This document shows, piece by piece, positions 17,369 through 26,950 of a DNA stretch of 38,689 nt. This DNA comes from Oligella urethralis DSM 7531 (GTDB lineage: Bacteria > Pseudomonadota > Gammaproteobacteria > Burkholderiales > Burkholderiaceae_B), in assembly GCF_000372065.1 (NCBI RefSeq), contig NZ_AQVB01000005.1, positions 111,522 through 150,210 on the forward strand, in the 5' to 3' direction. The notes under the pieces were generated by a model. That model saw only the letters and a list, made by a program, of their open reading frames with translations. It was not told where the DNA came from and ran no database searches. The translations under genes and the position numbers were made by a program. Position 1 is the first letter of the stretch. Every line of letters starts with the position of its first letter.

Positions 17369-18226
17369 TTAGAGCTGATTAATTGGGATTTTAATGTAGG
17401 AGGTGCCATTATCCTCTGGTGGTGGTAGCTCCCCTGCCCGCATATTGAGCTGCACTGAGGGTAAAATCAACTTTGGCATACTCAGCGTAGCATCACGCGC
17501 CGTGCGCATTTTGACAAAGTCCGCTTCAGTCGCACCGCCACCGACGTGAATATTATGCAGACGCTGCGCCTGAATGGTCGTTTTAAAGTCATAATAATCA
17601 CGCCCCGGTGCCTTATAATCATGGCAAAGATACACTACCGTATCATCGGGTAAGGCAAATAACTTTTGAATCGATTGGTATAAGGTGGCCGCATCGCCTC
17701 CCGGGAAGTCACAACGCGCTGTGCCATAATCAGGCATAAATAATGTATCCCCGACAAACACAGCATTTTCAATCACATAGCTAAGACAGGCTGGGGTATG
17801 GCCCGGAGTATGCATAACGCGCGCCTGCAAGTCGCCAATACTAAAGGTATCACCGTCTTTAAACACATGGTCAAACTGAGTCCCATCACGTCTAAAGTCT
17901 TTTTCGACATTAAATAAATCACCAAAAACCTCTTGCACCGTCGTAATATACTCGCCGATAGCAATACAGCCTCCGAGCTGCTCCTTTAAATAAGGTGCTG
18001 CCGACAGATGATCGGCATGAATATGCGTCTCTAATAGCCACTCTACCGCTAGCCCTTGTGCCTTAATATAAGCTATCACCGCATCCGCCGCTTGCGTCGA
18101 GGTACGACCAGCGGCCGCATCATAGTCTAGTACCGAATCAATAATGGCGGCTTTTTTTGTGCTCGGATCACTGACTACATAACTATAGGTAAAAGTATCT
18201 TCGTGAAAAAACTCTTTGACCTGCAT
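17369..18226 (-). CDS. MBL-fold persulfide dioxygenase-like hydrolase
   Basis: Metallo-beta-lactamase-fold protein of the ETHE1/Blh group, whose members oxidise glutathione persulfide to sulfite with a mononuclear iron. Motifs: THIHADHLSA at 67-76 (His68, His70, Asp72, His73), PGHTPA at 141-146 (His143), GDTLFMPDYGTARCDFPGG at 159-177 with bridging Asp160, and CHDY with His202. The Arg171-Cys-Asp-Phe-Pro-Gly-Gly signature is typical of persulfide dioxygenases. No rhodanese domain is attached. 285 residues, ATG with AGGAG upstream. It follows a LysR gene on the same strand and lies near a YeiH-type exporter, supporting a sulfur role. Confidence 0.88.
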   Translation of the reverse strand: MQVKEFFHEDTFTYSYVVSDPSTKKAAIIDSVLDYDAAAGRTSTQAADAVIAYIKAQGLAVEWLLETHIHADHLSAAPYLKEQLGGCIAIGEYITTVQEVFGDLFNVEKDFRRDGTQFDHVFKDGDTFSIGDLQARVMHTPGHTPACLSYVIENAVFVGDTLFMPDYGTARCDFPGGDAATLYQSIQKLFALPDDTVVYLCHDYKAPGRDYYDFKTTIQAQRLHNIHVGGGATEADFVKMRTARDATLSMPKLILPSVQLNMRAGELPPPEDNGTSYIKIPINQL

Positions 18227-18298
18227 AACTCACATCTCCTTAATTACTTTTGGTCATATTCATATATTCTAAAGTTATATGGATATCGTACCTGATCT

Positions 18299-19201
18299 CT
18301 AGACTGATGTCATGCCGTCAAAGCGATAATTAAACGCAAAATCCACAAATGTTTGATAGGCCTCAGAATGCGTGCTTTGTTTATTTTCCAATAAATATAA
18401 AGGGCGCCTTAAAGGCTCACTTTGCTCTATTGTCAGGATCTTGATTTTGCCTAAGGCCAACAAATCCTCTAAGGCAAAGCGTGACAAACAGCCCACCCCT
18501 AGATCATTAATGACCGCCTGCTTAATCGCTTCAGAATTACCCAATTCAATCACTGCTGAACGTTCTAAATACTGCAATAAATGCCTTTGCACAAAGCTAC
18601 GCGTACCCGAACCAATCTCACGTAAAATTAAGGGGATTGCTTCTAGCTCGCGAATACTTTTCAAGGTCTTATGCGCTGGCAAAAAACGACTATGTGTAGC
18701 TGCAAATAAGACCATTTCATCGTCCATCCATTTGCTCGCCTTTAATTCAACAAATGGATTTTCTCCCTCAATAAAGCCCACATCATAGTCATAATTCAGT
18801 AAGCCCTGGCAAACATCGCTACTATTAAAAATAGCTAAGCGTATATCGATGTTCGGATGCTGTTGTTGAAAATCACGAATCAATCTCGGCAACAGATAAT
18901 TGGCGATGGTGGTACTCGCCCCAATCACTAGGCGCTCTACTTTAAGATTAAACAAATACTCAATCTGTTCCACCTGCTTTAATGCATTGCTTGCTAAAGG
19001 ACTCAGCAAATGAGCTTGCTGTGTAGGAATAAGACGCTTAGCCACACGTTGAAATAAGGTGGTATCGAGCTGTTTTTCCAATTCGGCCAAAGCCATACTG
19101 ATGGCGGATTGGGATAAAAACACCTGTTTCGCCGCTGCCACCGTACTACCACAATGATAAACCGCTAAAAATATTTCTAATTGCTTTAAGCTAATACGCA
19201 T
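18299..19201 (-). CDS. LysR-family transcriptional regulator (YeiE/CysR-like)
   Basis: N-terminal winged helix-turn-helix at 1-60 (LKQLEIFLAVYHCGSTVAAAK..LSQSAISMALAELE) and a LysR substrate-binding domain from about 90 that includes GASTTIANYLLPRLI and VGFIEG. Divergent from a YeiH-type exporter, the same pairing as yeiE-yeiH in enterobacteria, so it probably controls that gene in response to sulfite or another sulfur compound (inference from family and context). The ATG has AGGAAG 9 nt upstream. Three similar 12-bp sites sit in the intergenic region it would share with the exporter. 300 residues, complete. Confidence 0.9.
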   Translation of the reverse strand: MRISLKQLEIFLAVYHCGSTVAAAKQVFLSQSAISMALAELEKQLDTTLFQRVAKRLIPTQQAHLLSPLASNALKQVEQIEYLFNLKVERLVIGASTTIANYLLPRLIRDFQQQHPNIDIRLAIFNSSDVCQGLLNYDYDVGFIEGENPFVELKASKWMDDEMVLFAATHSRFLPAHKTLKSIRELEAIPLILREIGSGTRSFVQRHLLQYLERSAVIELGNSEAIKQAVINDLGVGCLSRFALEDLLALGKIKILTIEQSEPLRRPLYLLENKQSTHSEAYQTFVDFAFNYRFDGMTSV

Positions 19202-19252
19202 GGCTGGGTGCTTCCTCGTGATTAAGGTGAAGAGATTTGAATAAATATATCA

Positions 19253-19314
19253 ATATTACTGATTAATTATATAGATATTACTGATTTTTATTTATAAACA
19301 AAAATCTGTAATAT
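19253..19314. promoter_or_regulatory. Three-copy operator between LysR gene and yeiH-like gene
   Basis: atattactgatt occurs exactly at 19253-19264 and again at 19275-19286, 22 bp apart (about two helical turns). A third copy in reverse orientation, with one mismatch, is at 19303-19314 (aatctgtaatat). Position, spacing and partial dyad suit binding of a LysR tetramer controlling both divergent genes. Confidence 0.6.
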
Positions 19315-19359
19315 AAAAACCGTATTAATCTTCATGCTATTTTTATTGCTTCTGTCACC

Positions 19360-20406
19360 ATGAGTCAAACCCAACATACATCATTCTTTAGTCATGCCAA
19401 AGCGTTACTGCCCGGTTTACTTTTAATCGCTGCCATTGTGATTGCCTCTACCGTCTTGGTCCGTTTGGGCGTTGGTCAAGCCTATGGTCTAAGTCCATTG
19501 ATTTTTTCCATCTTACTGGGCATGATCGTCGGCAATACCTTTTTTAAATATCTGAGTCATACTGCTAATCCTGGCGTGACCTTTGCTAAAAGTAAGCTCT
19601 TACGCTTAGGGATTATTCTGTATGGTTTTAATTTAACCGTGAATAAGGTCTGGGCACTTGGTCTACAAGCCATTCTAATTGACGCAGTAATGCTCATTTC
19701 AACCTTTGTCCTAACCTACTGGCTCGGCACCAAGGTACTAAAAATGGATAAAGACACTAGCATTTTAAGTGGCGCAGGCTGTAGCATATGCGGTGCTGCG
19801 GCAATTATGGCCACCGCCTCGGTCGCTCGGGCGAAAACCTCGGCCGTCAGCCAAGCCGTGACAATCATCGTTCTGTTCGGTACGCTGGCGATTTTTATTT
19901 ATCCAATGTTATTTCCACTCTTTACACACTATATTAGCGAGTCGGCCTTTGGGGTCTATGTCGGTTCCTCAGTGCATGAAGTTGCGCAGGTGGTCGCTAT
20001 TGGCAAGGTCTTAGGACCTGAGGTAGCAGATACGGCCATTCTGTCCAAAATGGTGCGTGTGATTATGTTAGCGCCCTTTTTATTTGCCATTTCCTTTATT
20101 TTTTATCGTAAAAAAGACGATAATACGAGCGATGACAATGCCCCTAAACGATTAGCTCTACCGTGGTTTGCAGTTTGGTTTTTAATCATGATTGGTGTGA
20201 ATTCGGTACTCCCCATCCCCGCTGATTGGCTCAACAATATTTTATTTGTGGACAATATCTTACTGATGATGGCGATGGCTGGTTTAGGGCTCGGTACGCA
20301 ATTTGCCACTCTCAGAGCCGCTGGACCACGCCCCTTTGCATTAGGCTTGATAGTTTTTATCTGGTTAATGACGGCAGGCATGGCTTTACAGCTACTCTTT
20401 GCCTAA
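19360..20406 (+). CDS. YeiH-family putative sulfate/sulfite exporter (UPF0324)
   Basis: Integral membrane protein with about ten hydrophobic helices, 348 residues. Family-conserved blocks are visible: GAGCSICGAAAIMATASV at 138-155 and GSSVHEVAQVVAIG at 202-215. YeiH proteins are annotated as putative sulfate exporters; an oxidised sulfur anion fits the neighbouring persulfide-dioxygenase-like enzyme, but transport has not been shown for most members. A cytoplasmic loop near 245-265 is highly charged (KKDDNTSDDNAPKR). Starts at ATG 19360 with no clear Shine-Dalgarno. Its 3' end overlaps the convergent tilS by 15 nt. Confidence 0.9.
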   Translation: MSQTQHTSFFSHAKALLPGLLLIAAIVIASTVLVRLGVGQAYGLSPLIFSILLGMIVGNTFFKYLSHTANPGVTFAKSKLLRLGIILYGFNLTVNKVWALGLQAILIDAVMLISTFVLTYWLGTKVLKMDKDTSILSGAGCSICGAAAIMATASVARAKTSAVSQAVTIIVLFGTLAIFIYPMLFPLFTHYISESAFGVYVGSSVHEVAQVVAIGKVLGPEVADTAILSKMVRVIMLAPFLFAISFIFYRKKDDNTSDDNAPKRLALPWFAVWFLIMIGVNSVLPIPADWLNNILFVDNILLMMAMAGLGLGTQFATLRAAGPRPFALGLIVFIWLMTAGMALQLLFA

Positions 20407-21390
20407 ACACACGCGGCCTCGCACTACCGCAATCCGATAGCATTGATGCTGTAGCGTGAGGCTGCGATCAAAGCCTAATTGATGCACTTCTCTCAATTGA
20501 CGTAGCCAATCTTGCAGGCGCCTTTCCGTTGGCATGGGGATATCATGCAAGCTCAACCAATAACGCAACACATGCGCCTGCCTCCGCGCTGAAAGCTGAC
20601 GCCACGCAAGCAAACTAAAGTCGCTTGCCCCAGGGCCTAAATCCAATTGTTCTAAATCAGCCGCCGCCACCTCTTCCAACAAGGCCTGCGCCTCCGCCAT
20701 CAGGCGGGCATGGCGACTAAGCGTCTGCTTCCATTGCGGCCACGCCCGCTCCAGCCCCGGAACCAGCAAGCGTCGCAAGGCACCTCGCTTATAACGCAGA
20801 TCTAGATTACTCGGATCCTTAATCATCTCAAAGCCGCTGAGCGCCGTAAATCGCGCTGCAGCTTCCATAATCACTTGACGTTCTAGTTGCAACCAAGGCC
20901 GATGATAGCTCACACCGCCATAACGATGTTCATGCTGCATGCCTCCCATCCCCTTGACCCCACTACCTCGCAACAAACGCAATAATAAGGTTTCCGCTTG
21001 ATCATTCAGATGATGCGCCAAAATAAAATGCTGAATCTGATGCGCTTGACAATAGTCACTATAGGCTTGATAGCGTGCGAGACGTGCGGCTGCCTCCTCA
21101 CCTAGACCAGAATGCCGTGCCACCGTCACCCGCAGCACCTCACAGTGAGCACCCAAATACGCCGCTAGGGCCTGGCAATGCTCCGCCCAAACGTCTGCCT
21201 CAGACATCAAACCATGATGAATATGAAGCACATGCAAGCTAATATTAAACTTGCGGACCATAGGGATCATAGCCGCCAGCAGCATAGAGGAGTCGGCGCC
21301 ACCGCTTAAGCCCACGGCAATACGGAGGGCTGGCGTAGCGGTGGGATTAGCCGATTGAAGTGAGCGCAATAAATCGACGAGTGGCTTCAT
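20392..21390 (-). CDS. tilS: tRNA(Ile)-lysidine synthase
   Basis: Modifies C34 of tRNA-Ile(CAU) to lysidine so that it reads AUA and is charged with isoleucine; essential in most bacteria. PP-loop SGGADSS at 29-35, then HVLHIHHGL and the region HHLNDQAETLLLRLLRGSGVKG typical of TilS (20 residues or fewer quoted in parts: HHLNDQAET, LRGSGVKG). The C-terminal substrate-binding domains follow. The frame opens at 21483 inside accA, which would add 31 residues without a family match and without Shine-Dalgarno; ATG 21390 (MKPLVDLL) is chosen, giving 332 residues, but this start is uncertain. The stop overlaps the yeiH-like gene. Confidence 0.93.
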   Translation of the reverse strand: MKPLVDLLRSLQSANPTATPALRIAVGLSGGADSSMLLAAMIPMVRKFNISLHVLHIHHGLMSEADVWAEHCQALAAYLGAHCEVLRVTVARHSGLGEEAAARLARYQAYSDYCQAHQIQHFILAHHLNDQAETLLLRLLRGSGVKGMGGMQHEHRYGGVSYHRPWLQLERQVIMEAAARFTALSGFEMIKDPSNLDLRYKRGALRRLLVPGLERAWPQWKQTLSRHARLMAEAQALLEEVAAADLEQLDLGPGASDFSLLAWRQLSARRQAHVLRYWLSLHDIPMPTERRLQDWLRQLREVHQLGFDRSLTLQHQCYRIAVVRGRVCLGKE

Positions 21391-21457
21391 TAAGCCGCTC
21401 GTCGATTTCGCTTCATAAAAAGGAATTAAGGAGGGATGGTAATGCTCGCTTAGCGCC

Positions 21458-22420
21458 TTAGGCTTTTTCAACGAAGCTACCATAAGCCATTAAACGCTCA
21501 AGGCGACGATCCACTAACTGAGTAGCACTCATGCCGTGTAATGAGCGTAACGCTTCAGTCAAGGCGCGACGTAAGTTACGGTACATGAGCTGATGGTCAC
21601 GATGCGCGCCGCCGACAGGCTCAGGAATGACCTTATCAATAAGACCCAATTGCTCTAATTTTGGTGCCGTAATAGCCAAGGCCTCGGCTGCCACCGGCGC
21701 TTTGTCGGCACTGCGCCATAGAATTGAGGCGCACCCCTCGGGCGATATCACTGCATAGGTCGCATATTGCAACATTTGCACCACATCACCCACCGCAATT
21801 GCCAAGGCACCACCAGAACCGCCTTCACCGATAATGGTCGCAATTAAAGGCACCTTTAACTCAGCCATGGCGTAAAGATTTTGCCCAATCGCCTCCGACT
21901 GACCACGCTCCTCCGCACCAATACCTGGGTAAGCACCCGGGGTATCGATAAAGGTAAAGATCGGTAAGTCGAACTTTTCAGCTAAACGCATAAAACGCAA
22001 CGCCTTACGATAACCCTCGGGCCTAGGCATACCAAAATTACGGCGCGCCCGCTCCTTGGTGTCACGACCCTTTTGGTGACCAATCACCACACAAGGCTCA
22101 CCATTAAAACGAGCTAAGCCACCGACAATCGAAGGATCATCCGCATACATACGGTCGCCATGCAACTCATAAAAATCAGTAAATAAGCCGTCAATATAAT
22201 CCAGGGTATAAGGACGCTGTGGATGACGCGCTACCAATGCAGTCTGCCAAGGCGATAACTTCTTATAAATGGACTCAGTTAAGTCGTCACTCTTTTGCTG
22301 AAGCTTAGTGATCTCCTCGGATATATCAACCACGGAGTCGCCGGACATATGGCGTAATTGATCAATCTTCTGCTCCAACTCTTCGATTGGTTTTTCAAAT
22401 TCCAAATAGGTGTTTTTCAT
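21458..22420 (-). CDS. accA: Acetyl-CoA carboxylase carboxyltransferase subunit alpha
   Basis: With AccD forms the carboxyltransferase that makes malonyl-CoA for fatty-acid synthesis. A typical 320-residue AccA: N-terminal helical [14 protein letters not shown], the LYTD-like [49 protein letters not shown] and [15 protein letters not shown], which form the CoA/carboxybiotin pocket and oxyanion holes. Starts at ATG 22420. It lies between alkA and tilS as in Bordetella-type genomes, with 45 nt to the preceding gene. Confidence 0.97.
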   Translation of the reverse strand: MKNTYLEFEKPIEELEQKIDQLRHMSGDSVVDISEEITKLQQKSDDLTESIYKKLSPWQTALVARHPQRPYTLDYIDGLFTDFYELHGDRMYADDPSIVGGLARFNGEPCVVIGHQKGRDTKERARRNFGMPRPEGYRKALRFMRLAEKFDLPIFTFIDTPGAYPGIGAEERGQSEAIGQNLYAMAELKVPLIATIIGEGGSGGALAIAVGDVVQMLQYATYAVISPEGCASILWRSADKAPVAAEALAITAPKLEQLGLIDKVIPEPVGGAHRDHQLMYRNLRRALTEALRSLHGMSATQLVDRRLERLMAYGSFVEKA

Positions 22421-22465
22421 CTTTTTGCTCTATAGCCTTTTACTCTACTGAGTGAAATATCGTTG

Positions 22466-23101
22466 CTATGCCACAGCATCGTCAAGCATACTACGCCACA
22501 TATACCAAGTCGCTACCGTCTGCCAAGGCTGCCAATTATCAGCCAGCTCACGCACTTCAAAACGCGACACCGGCTCACCACTAAAATAATGCTTGGAGAC
22601 CGCCTTAAGTAGTCTGGCATCCTCCAAAGGTAAAACATTAGGCCGATGTAAATTAAATATTAAAAACATCTGCGCCGTCCATGCCCCAATGCCGCGAATC
22701 TGACACAGCTCATTTATCACTTCTTGATCCGACATTTTAGACCATTTTTTAGGATTAACGGTTCTAGCTTCAAAGTGATTAGCAAGATCAATCAAATTAC
22801 CGGCCTTACGCTTGGCAATACCGATGGCTAACAATTGCTCCACCGTGCGTGCAGAGATACACTGGACGGTAGGTTGCTGACCGCATAATTGAACTAAATT
22901 ACGCCAGACCTGATTCGCACGAGCCTCGGAAGACTGCACCGAAATCAGCGAGCGCACCAAGGTACTAAAAGCACCTTGCGTGGTGGCGGCAAAGTACTCA
23001 CCCTCATATTGCTGAATAATTTTATTGAGAATACGGTCATTTGCTTTTAAATGCTCAACCGCCTCATCCCAATACGCCGGCTTTGTGCCTTTGCTAGCCA
23101 T
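22466..23101 (-). CDS. DNA-3-methyladenine glycosylase (AlkA-like, HhH-GPD)
   Basis: Excises alkylated bases in base-excision repair. The helix-hairpin-helix motif is at about 133-143 (CQIRGIGAWTA) and the catalytic Asp161 follows in LPLEDARL. ISVQSSEARANQVW near 53-66 matches the conserved helix of this small (about 210 residue) glycosylase subfamily, which lacks the N-terminal domain of E. coli AlkA. ATG 23101 is 1 nt after the cysS stop and has AGGA 7 nt upstream, indicating translational coupling. Confidence 0.92.
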   Translation of the reverse strand: MASKGTKPAYWDEAVEHLKANDRILNKIIQQYEGEYFAATTQGAFSTLVRSLISVQSSEARANQVWRNLVQLCGQQPTVQCISARTVEQLLAIGIAKRKAGNLIDLANHFEARTVNPKKWSKMSDQEVINELCQIRGIGAWTAQMFLIFNLHRPNVLPLEDARLLKAVSKHYFSGEPVSRFEVRELADNWQPWQTVATWYMWRSMLDDAVA

Positions 23102-23102
23102 A

Positions 23103-24566
23103 CTAAATCCTGCGCCACTGGGTCAAACCACCGGGCTTATCCTCTAACTCAATACCGGCTTGCTTTAATTGGTCCCGAATATGATCGGCCAGGGCAAAAT
23201 CTCGGGCCGCCTTGGCCTCACTACGTTGCTGAATCAAGCCTTCAACCTCAGCCTCAGTTAAGGCACTGTCGCTACTTTGCTCACTACCTAAACGGGTATA
23301 GCGTGAGTAAGAACGTAAATAGACCACCGGATCCTGCTGTAAAATGCCTAAGAGGCCGCCTAAAGCACGCATCTGTGCCGCTAAAGCACGATCTCCCTCA
23401 CGGTTTACCTGAGTTAACATCTCGAATAGAACCGCAATCGCCACAGGCGTATTAAAATCATCATTCATCGCCGCCTTAAAGACTTTGGCGTAATCGCTGT
23501 CCCAATCAATTTCAACTGCAGGCTCTACCCCTTCAAAACCGAGATTATTTAAGCCTTGATAAAAACGATCGAGTGCATGTTGGGCGTCATTTAGATTGTC
23601 AGGGGCAAAATTTTGCTGACTGCGGTAGTGATTACGTGCGATAAAAAAGCGTAACATCTCCGCTTCACGCACATGATAGGGATAGTCCGCCACCTCGGGA
23701 TTCGTCTTATCGGTGCCGATCACCTGACGAATGGTCATAAAATTACCCAGTGATTTAGACATTTTGTCATTATCCACCATCAAGGGACCACAGTGCATCC
23801 AGTGATTTGCTAAGGTGCCACCAAAGGCTCCCTCGGATTGAGCTATTTCATTTTCGTGGTGTGGAAATTTTAAATCTGGACCACCGCCATGAATATCTAG
23901 CGGCATACCTAACAAATCGCGACTCATGGCCGAACACTCAATATGCCATCCTGGACGACCCACACCGTAGGGTGAATCCCACTTACTATCCTCAGGATCC
24001 TCTGCTTTGGAGGCCTTCCACAACACAAAGTCCAAGGGATCCTCCTTGGCGTCAGAAATAGCTACACGCTCACCCGCACGCATTTCATCCGGACTACGTC
24101 CAGAAAGCTTGCCGTACTCGGGAAAACTGCGAACACGATAATTAACATCACCGTCATCACTCTGATAAGCCAAGCCCTTTTCTTCAAGTGCTTGAATAAT
24201 TTCCACCATCCCCTGTACATGACGCGTCGCGCGTGGCTCATGATCCGGTGCTTGCACCGATAAGGCACGCTCATCAGCATGCATCGCCTCAGTGAAAAAA
24301 CTCGTCACCTGATGCAAAGGCTGCTGTGTCGCCACCGCACGACGGATAATCTTATCATCGATATCCGTGATATTGCGTACATAGGTAACCTCATAACCCT
24401 GGCAACGCAACCAACGCTGAACCACATCAAAACTCACCAACATACGCGCATGACCTAGATGACAAAAGTCATAAACCGTCATACCACAGACGTACATGCG
24501 GATTTTATTTGCTTCAACAGGCTTTAATTCATCCTTGCGACGTGTTAAAGAGTTATATATCAACAT
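23103..24566 (-). CDS. cysS: Cysteinyl-tRNA synthetase
   Basis: Class I synthetase charging tRNA-Cys. Zinc ligand Cys27 in [13 protein letters not shown] variant HLGH at 36-39, [10 protein letters not shown] with Cys211, [10 protein letters not shown] at 236-245 (zinc ligands His/Glu), and KMSKS at 268-272. The anticodon-binding helical domain fills the C-terminus. Length 487, normal. ATG start at 24566; no clear Shine-Dalgarno is visible. Divergent from the TPR gene across 88 nt, and first in the cysS-alkA-accA-tilS run. Confidence 0.97.
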   Translation of the reverse strand: MLIYNSLTRRKDELKPVEANKIRMYVCGMTVYDFCHLGHARMLVSFDVVQRWLRCQGYEVTYVRNITDIDDKIIRRAVATQQPLHQVTSFFTEAMHADERALSVQAPDHEPRATRHVQGMVEIIQALEEKGLAYQSDDGDVNYRVRSFPEYGKLSGRSPDEMRAGERVAISDAKEDPLDFVLWKASKAEDPEDSKWDSPYGVGRPGWHIECSAMSRDLLGMPLDIHGGGPDLKFPHHENEIAQSEGAFGGTLANHWMHCGPLMVDNDKMSKSLGNFMTIRQVIGTDKTNPEVADYPYHVREAEMLRFFIARNHYRSQQNFAPDNLNDAQHALDRFYQGLNNLGFEGVEPAVEIDWDSDYAKVFKAAMNDDFNTPVAIAVLFEMLTQVNREGDRALAAQMRALGGLLGILQQDPVVYLRSYSRYTRLGSEQSSDSALTEAEVEGLIQQRSEAKAARDFALADHIRDQLKQAGIELEDKPGGLTQWRRI

Positions 24567-24654
24567 AGATTATGAGAAATAAAGTTACAATAGAGGATTA
24601 ATTTAGATCGTTAAGTATAGCAATCTAACACCTTTTCTGTTGAGTATTGCCCCG

Positions 24655-25566
24655 ATGAATAAGAGAAAGATACCTTTATATATTGCTTTTAGCTTTGCTT
24701 TAAGTGGCCTTTATGCACCGGTGTCGGCGCAGTACATCCCTTTGACTGATTTACCTGAAGTACCACTGCAGATGAACGAAGGCGGTCAGGTGATACAAGC
24801 CTACCCCCAAGGCGGTGCGGTACCCGTCAGTGATGATCTAAGTTTAGAGATAGCGGATAGTCTCAAGCTAGAACCCTTGGATCAAACACTCTATGATGCG
24901 CCCTACGGACAAATCTCGGTCACCCCTATCGAGCTCCATACGCTTAATCAAGCAGCGACAGTACCTGCTGGTAGTACTTCTGCTAGCGGTCTGACCAGCT
25001 CAGCACCAAGCAATGCAGCTACGGATGGTGGTTGGCAGGGCTTAGCTAATCTTTTACAAAAGCTAGAACCCAAGGTCGACACCAGTCTGCCCGAGAGCCG
25101 TAGTCAATTAAGCAATCGCATTAACGCCCTTATTAATGCAGGACGTTATCAAGCCGCCTTAGATGAAATCAACAAGGTCTTCAGTAGTACTGGCTATATT
25201 GAAAGCCCAGGCGAAGATGTACAGTTACGCTTTTTAGAAGCACGTGCCTATAGTGGCTTGGGCCAATACCAACAAGCACTGGCACGCTATAAGGACTTAA
25301 ACAGCAAGTACCCGGAGCTACCAGAACCTTATAATAACTTAGCCGCACTGCAAATGAGCTTGGGCTTATTGGATGAAGCCTATGAGTCACTCAGCATGGC
25401 AACAACACTCCGACCTAACTATGGCTTGGCACAACGCAATTTGGCGATGGTACATTTACTCAAAGCCCAACAAAGCTTTGAGATCGCTGCCAAACAACGG
25501 GTTCCCGGCGCTGCTGAGGCCGCACAGTCAATTCGTCAAATCATTGAGAGAGGACAAAGCAAATGA
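24655..25566 (+). CDS. Exported TPR-repeat protein
   Basis: 303 residues from ATG 24655: [20 protein letters not shown] followed by APVSAQ, a classical signal peptide with cleavage after ASA-like VSA. Residues about 30-140 are a low-similarity acidic and Ser/Thr-rich region; about 155-290 carry tetratricopeptide-like helices (for example [20 protein letters not shown] and [20 protein letters not shown]). Probably a periplasmic scaffold; partner unknown. A TTG at 24640 would add five residues before the signal peptide and is not favoured. Stop overlaps the next gene (ATGA), as in Bordetella-type genomes where this gene precedes the cyclophilin pair. Confidence 0.85.
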   Translation: MNKRKIPLYIAFSFALSGLYAPVSAQYIPLTDLPEVPLQMNEGGQVIQAYPQGGAVPVSDDLSLEIADSLKLEPLDQTLYDAPYGQISVTPIELHTLNQAATVPAGSTSASGLTSSAPSNAATDGGWQGLANLLQKLEPKVDTSLPESRSQLSNRINALINAGRYQAALDEINKVFSSTGYIESPGEDVQLRFLEARAYSGLGQYQQALARYKDLNSKYPELPEPYNNLAALQMSLGLLDEAYESLSMATTLRPNYGLAQRNLAMVHLLKAQQSFEIAAKQRVPGAAEAAQSIRQIIERGQSK

Positions 25567-26180
25567 TGTTAAAATCAAGCCGTTTAGTCGCATTAACACT
25601 AGCGGCCACATTCACTATGGCACCTGCAACGACGGTGCTATCACAAACAAGTAATCAAAAGGATTTAAGTGCTATGTCAAATACACGCGTTAAATTAGTA
25701 ACTAATATGGGTGATATTGTTTTGGAATTAGATGGTGCTAAAGCGCCTATCACCACGCAAAACTTTCTTGACTATGTGAAAAACGGTTTTTACAGCAATG
25801 TGATTTTCCACCGCGTGATTCCTAATTTTATGATTCAAGGTGGCGGTTTTGAGCCAGGTATGAATCAGAAAAACACAAACGCGCCCATTACCAACGAAGC
25901 GGATAACGGTTTAAAAAATGATAAGTACACCATCGCCATGGCGCGTACTCAAGATCCGCATTCTGCCTCTGCACAATTCTTTATTAACACCAACGATAAC
26001 GACTTCCTTAACTTCACCGCTCCTAGCGTTCAAGGTTGGGGCTACGCCGTTTTCGGTAAAGTGGTTGAGGGCACTGAGGTAGTAGATGCGATTGAAAAGG
26101 TAGCCACCGGTACCCGCGGTTTCCACGGCGACGTACCACGTGAAGACGTAATTATCCAAAGCGCAGAAATTGTTGAATAA
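25563..26180 (+). CDS. ppi: Peptidyl-prolyl cis-trans isomerase (cyclophilin), signal peptide plus complete PpiB-like protein
   Basis: Cyclophilin that accelerates proline isomerisation in protein folding. Residues 1-28 form a signal peptide ([20 protein letters not shown]) preceded by AGAGGA 8 nt before the ATG. The catalytic domain has [15 protein letters not shown] with Arg84, Phe89 and Gln92, and SAQFFINT. Met38 begins [15 protein letters not shown], which looks exactly like the start of a cytoplasmic PpiB, and has its own AAGGA at 25658-25662. The protein may therefore be made in an exported and a cytoplasmic form. Relatives usually have two genes (ppiA, ppiB) between the TPR gene and lpxH; here there is one, suggesting fusion by deletion. 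Confidence 0.93.
   Translation: MMLKSSRLVALTLAATFTMAPATTVLSQTSNQKDLSAMSNTRVKLVTNMGDIVLELDGAKAPITTQNFLDYVKNGFYSNVIFHRVIPNFMIQGGGFEPGMNQKNTNAPITNEADNGLKNDKYTIAMARTQDPHSASAQFFINTNDNDFLNFTAPSVQGWGYAVFGKVVEGTEVVDAIEKVATGTRGFHGDVPREDVIIQSAEIVE
25657..25663 (+). promoter_or_regulatory. Internal ribosome-binding site before Met38 of the cyclophilin
   Basis: AAAAGGA ends 10 nt before the in-frame ATG at 25674, giving a second plausible initiation site that would produce a cyclophilin lacking the signal peptide. Confidence 0.5.
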
Positions 26181-26943
26181 ACTGTCTCTCACAGGCACGG
26201 TTTATTTGGCCTCAGATATTCATCTGGGGCCCACTATCCCCCGTACTAACCAAGCTTTCTACGACTTTTTAGCAGAGGCTGCAAGCGCCGCCGACAGCTT
26301 GATTCTGGTGGGGGATATTTTCAATTACTGGATTGGCGATGATATTGCCATGCACCAGCCAGAGCCATGGTTAACAGAGGCACTCACTCAGCTACAGCGC
26401 TTTGCCGCTCAAAAACCGCTCTATTTAATCCGTGGCAATCGTGATTTCCTGATTGGTCACGCCTTAGCCGAACGGCTTGGGGCAAGACTATTAGCCGATC
26501 AAATTATTTTACATGTTGATGATCTAGCGGTTTATCTTAGTCATGGCGATGAGCTATGCACCGACGATAGGGGCTTTATGCTCTTTAGAGCATGGACGCG
26601 TCAAGCTTGGCTACAACAGCTATTTTTTAAACTCCCGCTCACATGGCGCCTAGCAATTGCCAATAAGGCACGTAAAAAAAGCCAAAGCAAGCAGGCTGCG
26701 CCTAATTACCAGCACCAGCGCGGTGATGTGACAGAAGCTGCTGTTAGGCGTGTGTTTGAGCAGCATCCAGGGCTTCATGGCATGATTCATGGACATACCC
26801 ATAAGCCGCAGCAGCACCTGATAACGCTTAATGGCAAAAGCTATTGGCGTGTGGTGCTACCTGACTGGGAGCTAGATCAAGCAGCTCCCCGCCAGGGCTA
26901 TGCCATCTTAACTAAAGACGGTGTGCAATTGATCAGCGCTTAA
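26170..26943 (+). CDS. lpxH: UDP-2,3-diacylglucosamine diphosphatase
   Basis: Hydrolyses UDP-2,3-diacylglucosamine to lipid X in lipid A synthesis; peripheral inner-membrane calcineurin-like phosphoesterase. Metal motifs: SDIHLG (Asp16, His18), [12 protein letters not shown] (Asp49), RGNRDF (Asn90) and HGHTHKP near the end, with [10 protein letters not shown] in between. 257 residues. No ATG is available near the N-terminus; the frame starts with TTG 26170 or TTG 26173, both overlapping the cyclophilin stop, so translation is probably coupled. Family members begin about 5-10 residues before the first metal motif, which fits. Confidence 0.94.
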   Translation: MLNKLSLTGTVYLASDIHLGPTIPRTNQAFYDFLAEAASAADSLILVGDIFNYWIGDDIAMHQPEPWLTEALTQLQRFAAQKPLYLIRGNRDFLIGHALAERLGARLLADQIILHVDDLAVYLSHGDELCTDDRGFMLFRAWTRQAWLQQLFFKLPLTWRLAIANKARKKSQSKQAAPNYQHQRGDVTEAAVRRVFEQHPGLHGMIHGHTHKPQQHLITLNGKSYWRVVLPDWELDQAAPRQGYAILTKDGVQLISA

Positions 26944-26950
26944 GCCTGCT

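Noticed and set aside
21391-21483. TilS starting inside accA at 21483
   Set aside because: It would overlap accA by 26 nt, adds residues before the PP-loop not seen in relatives, and has no Shine-Dalgarno; not excluded.
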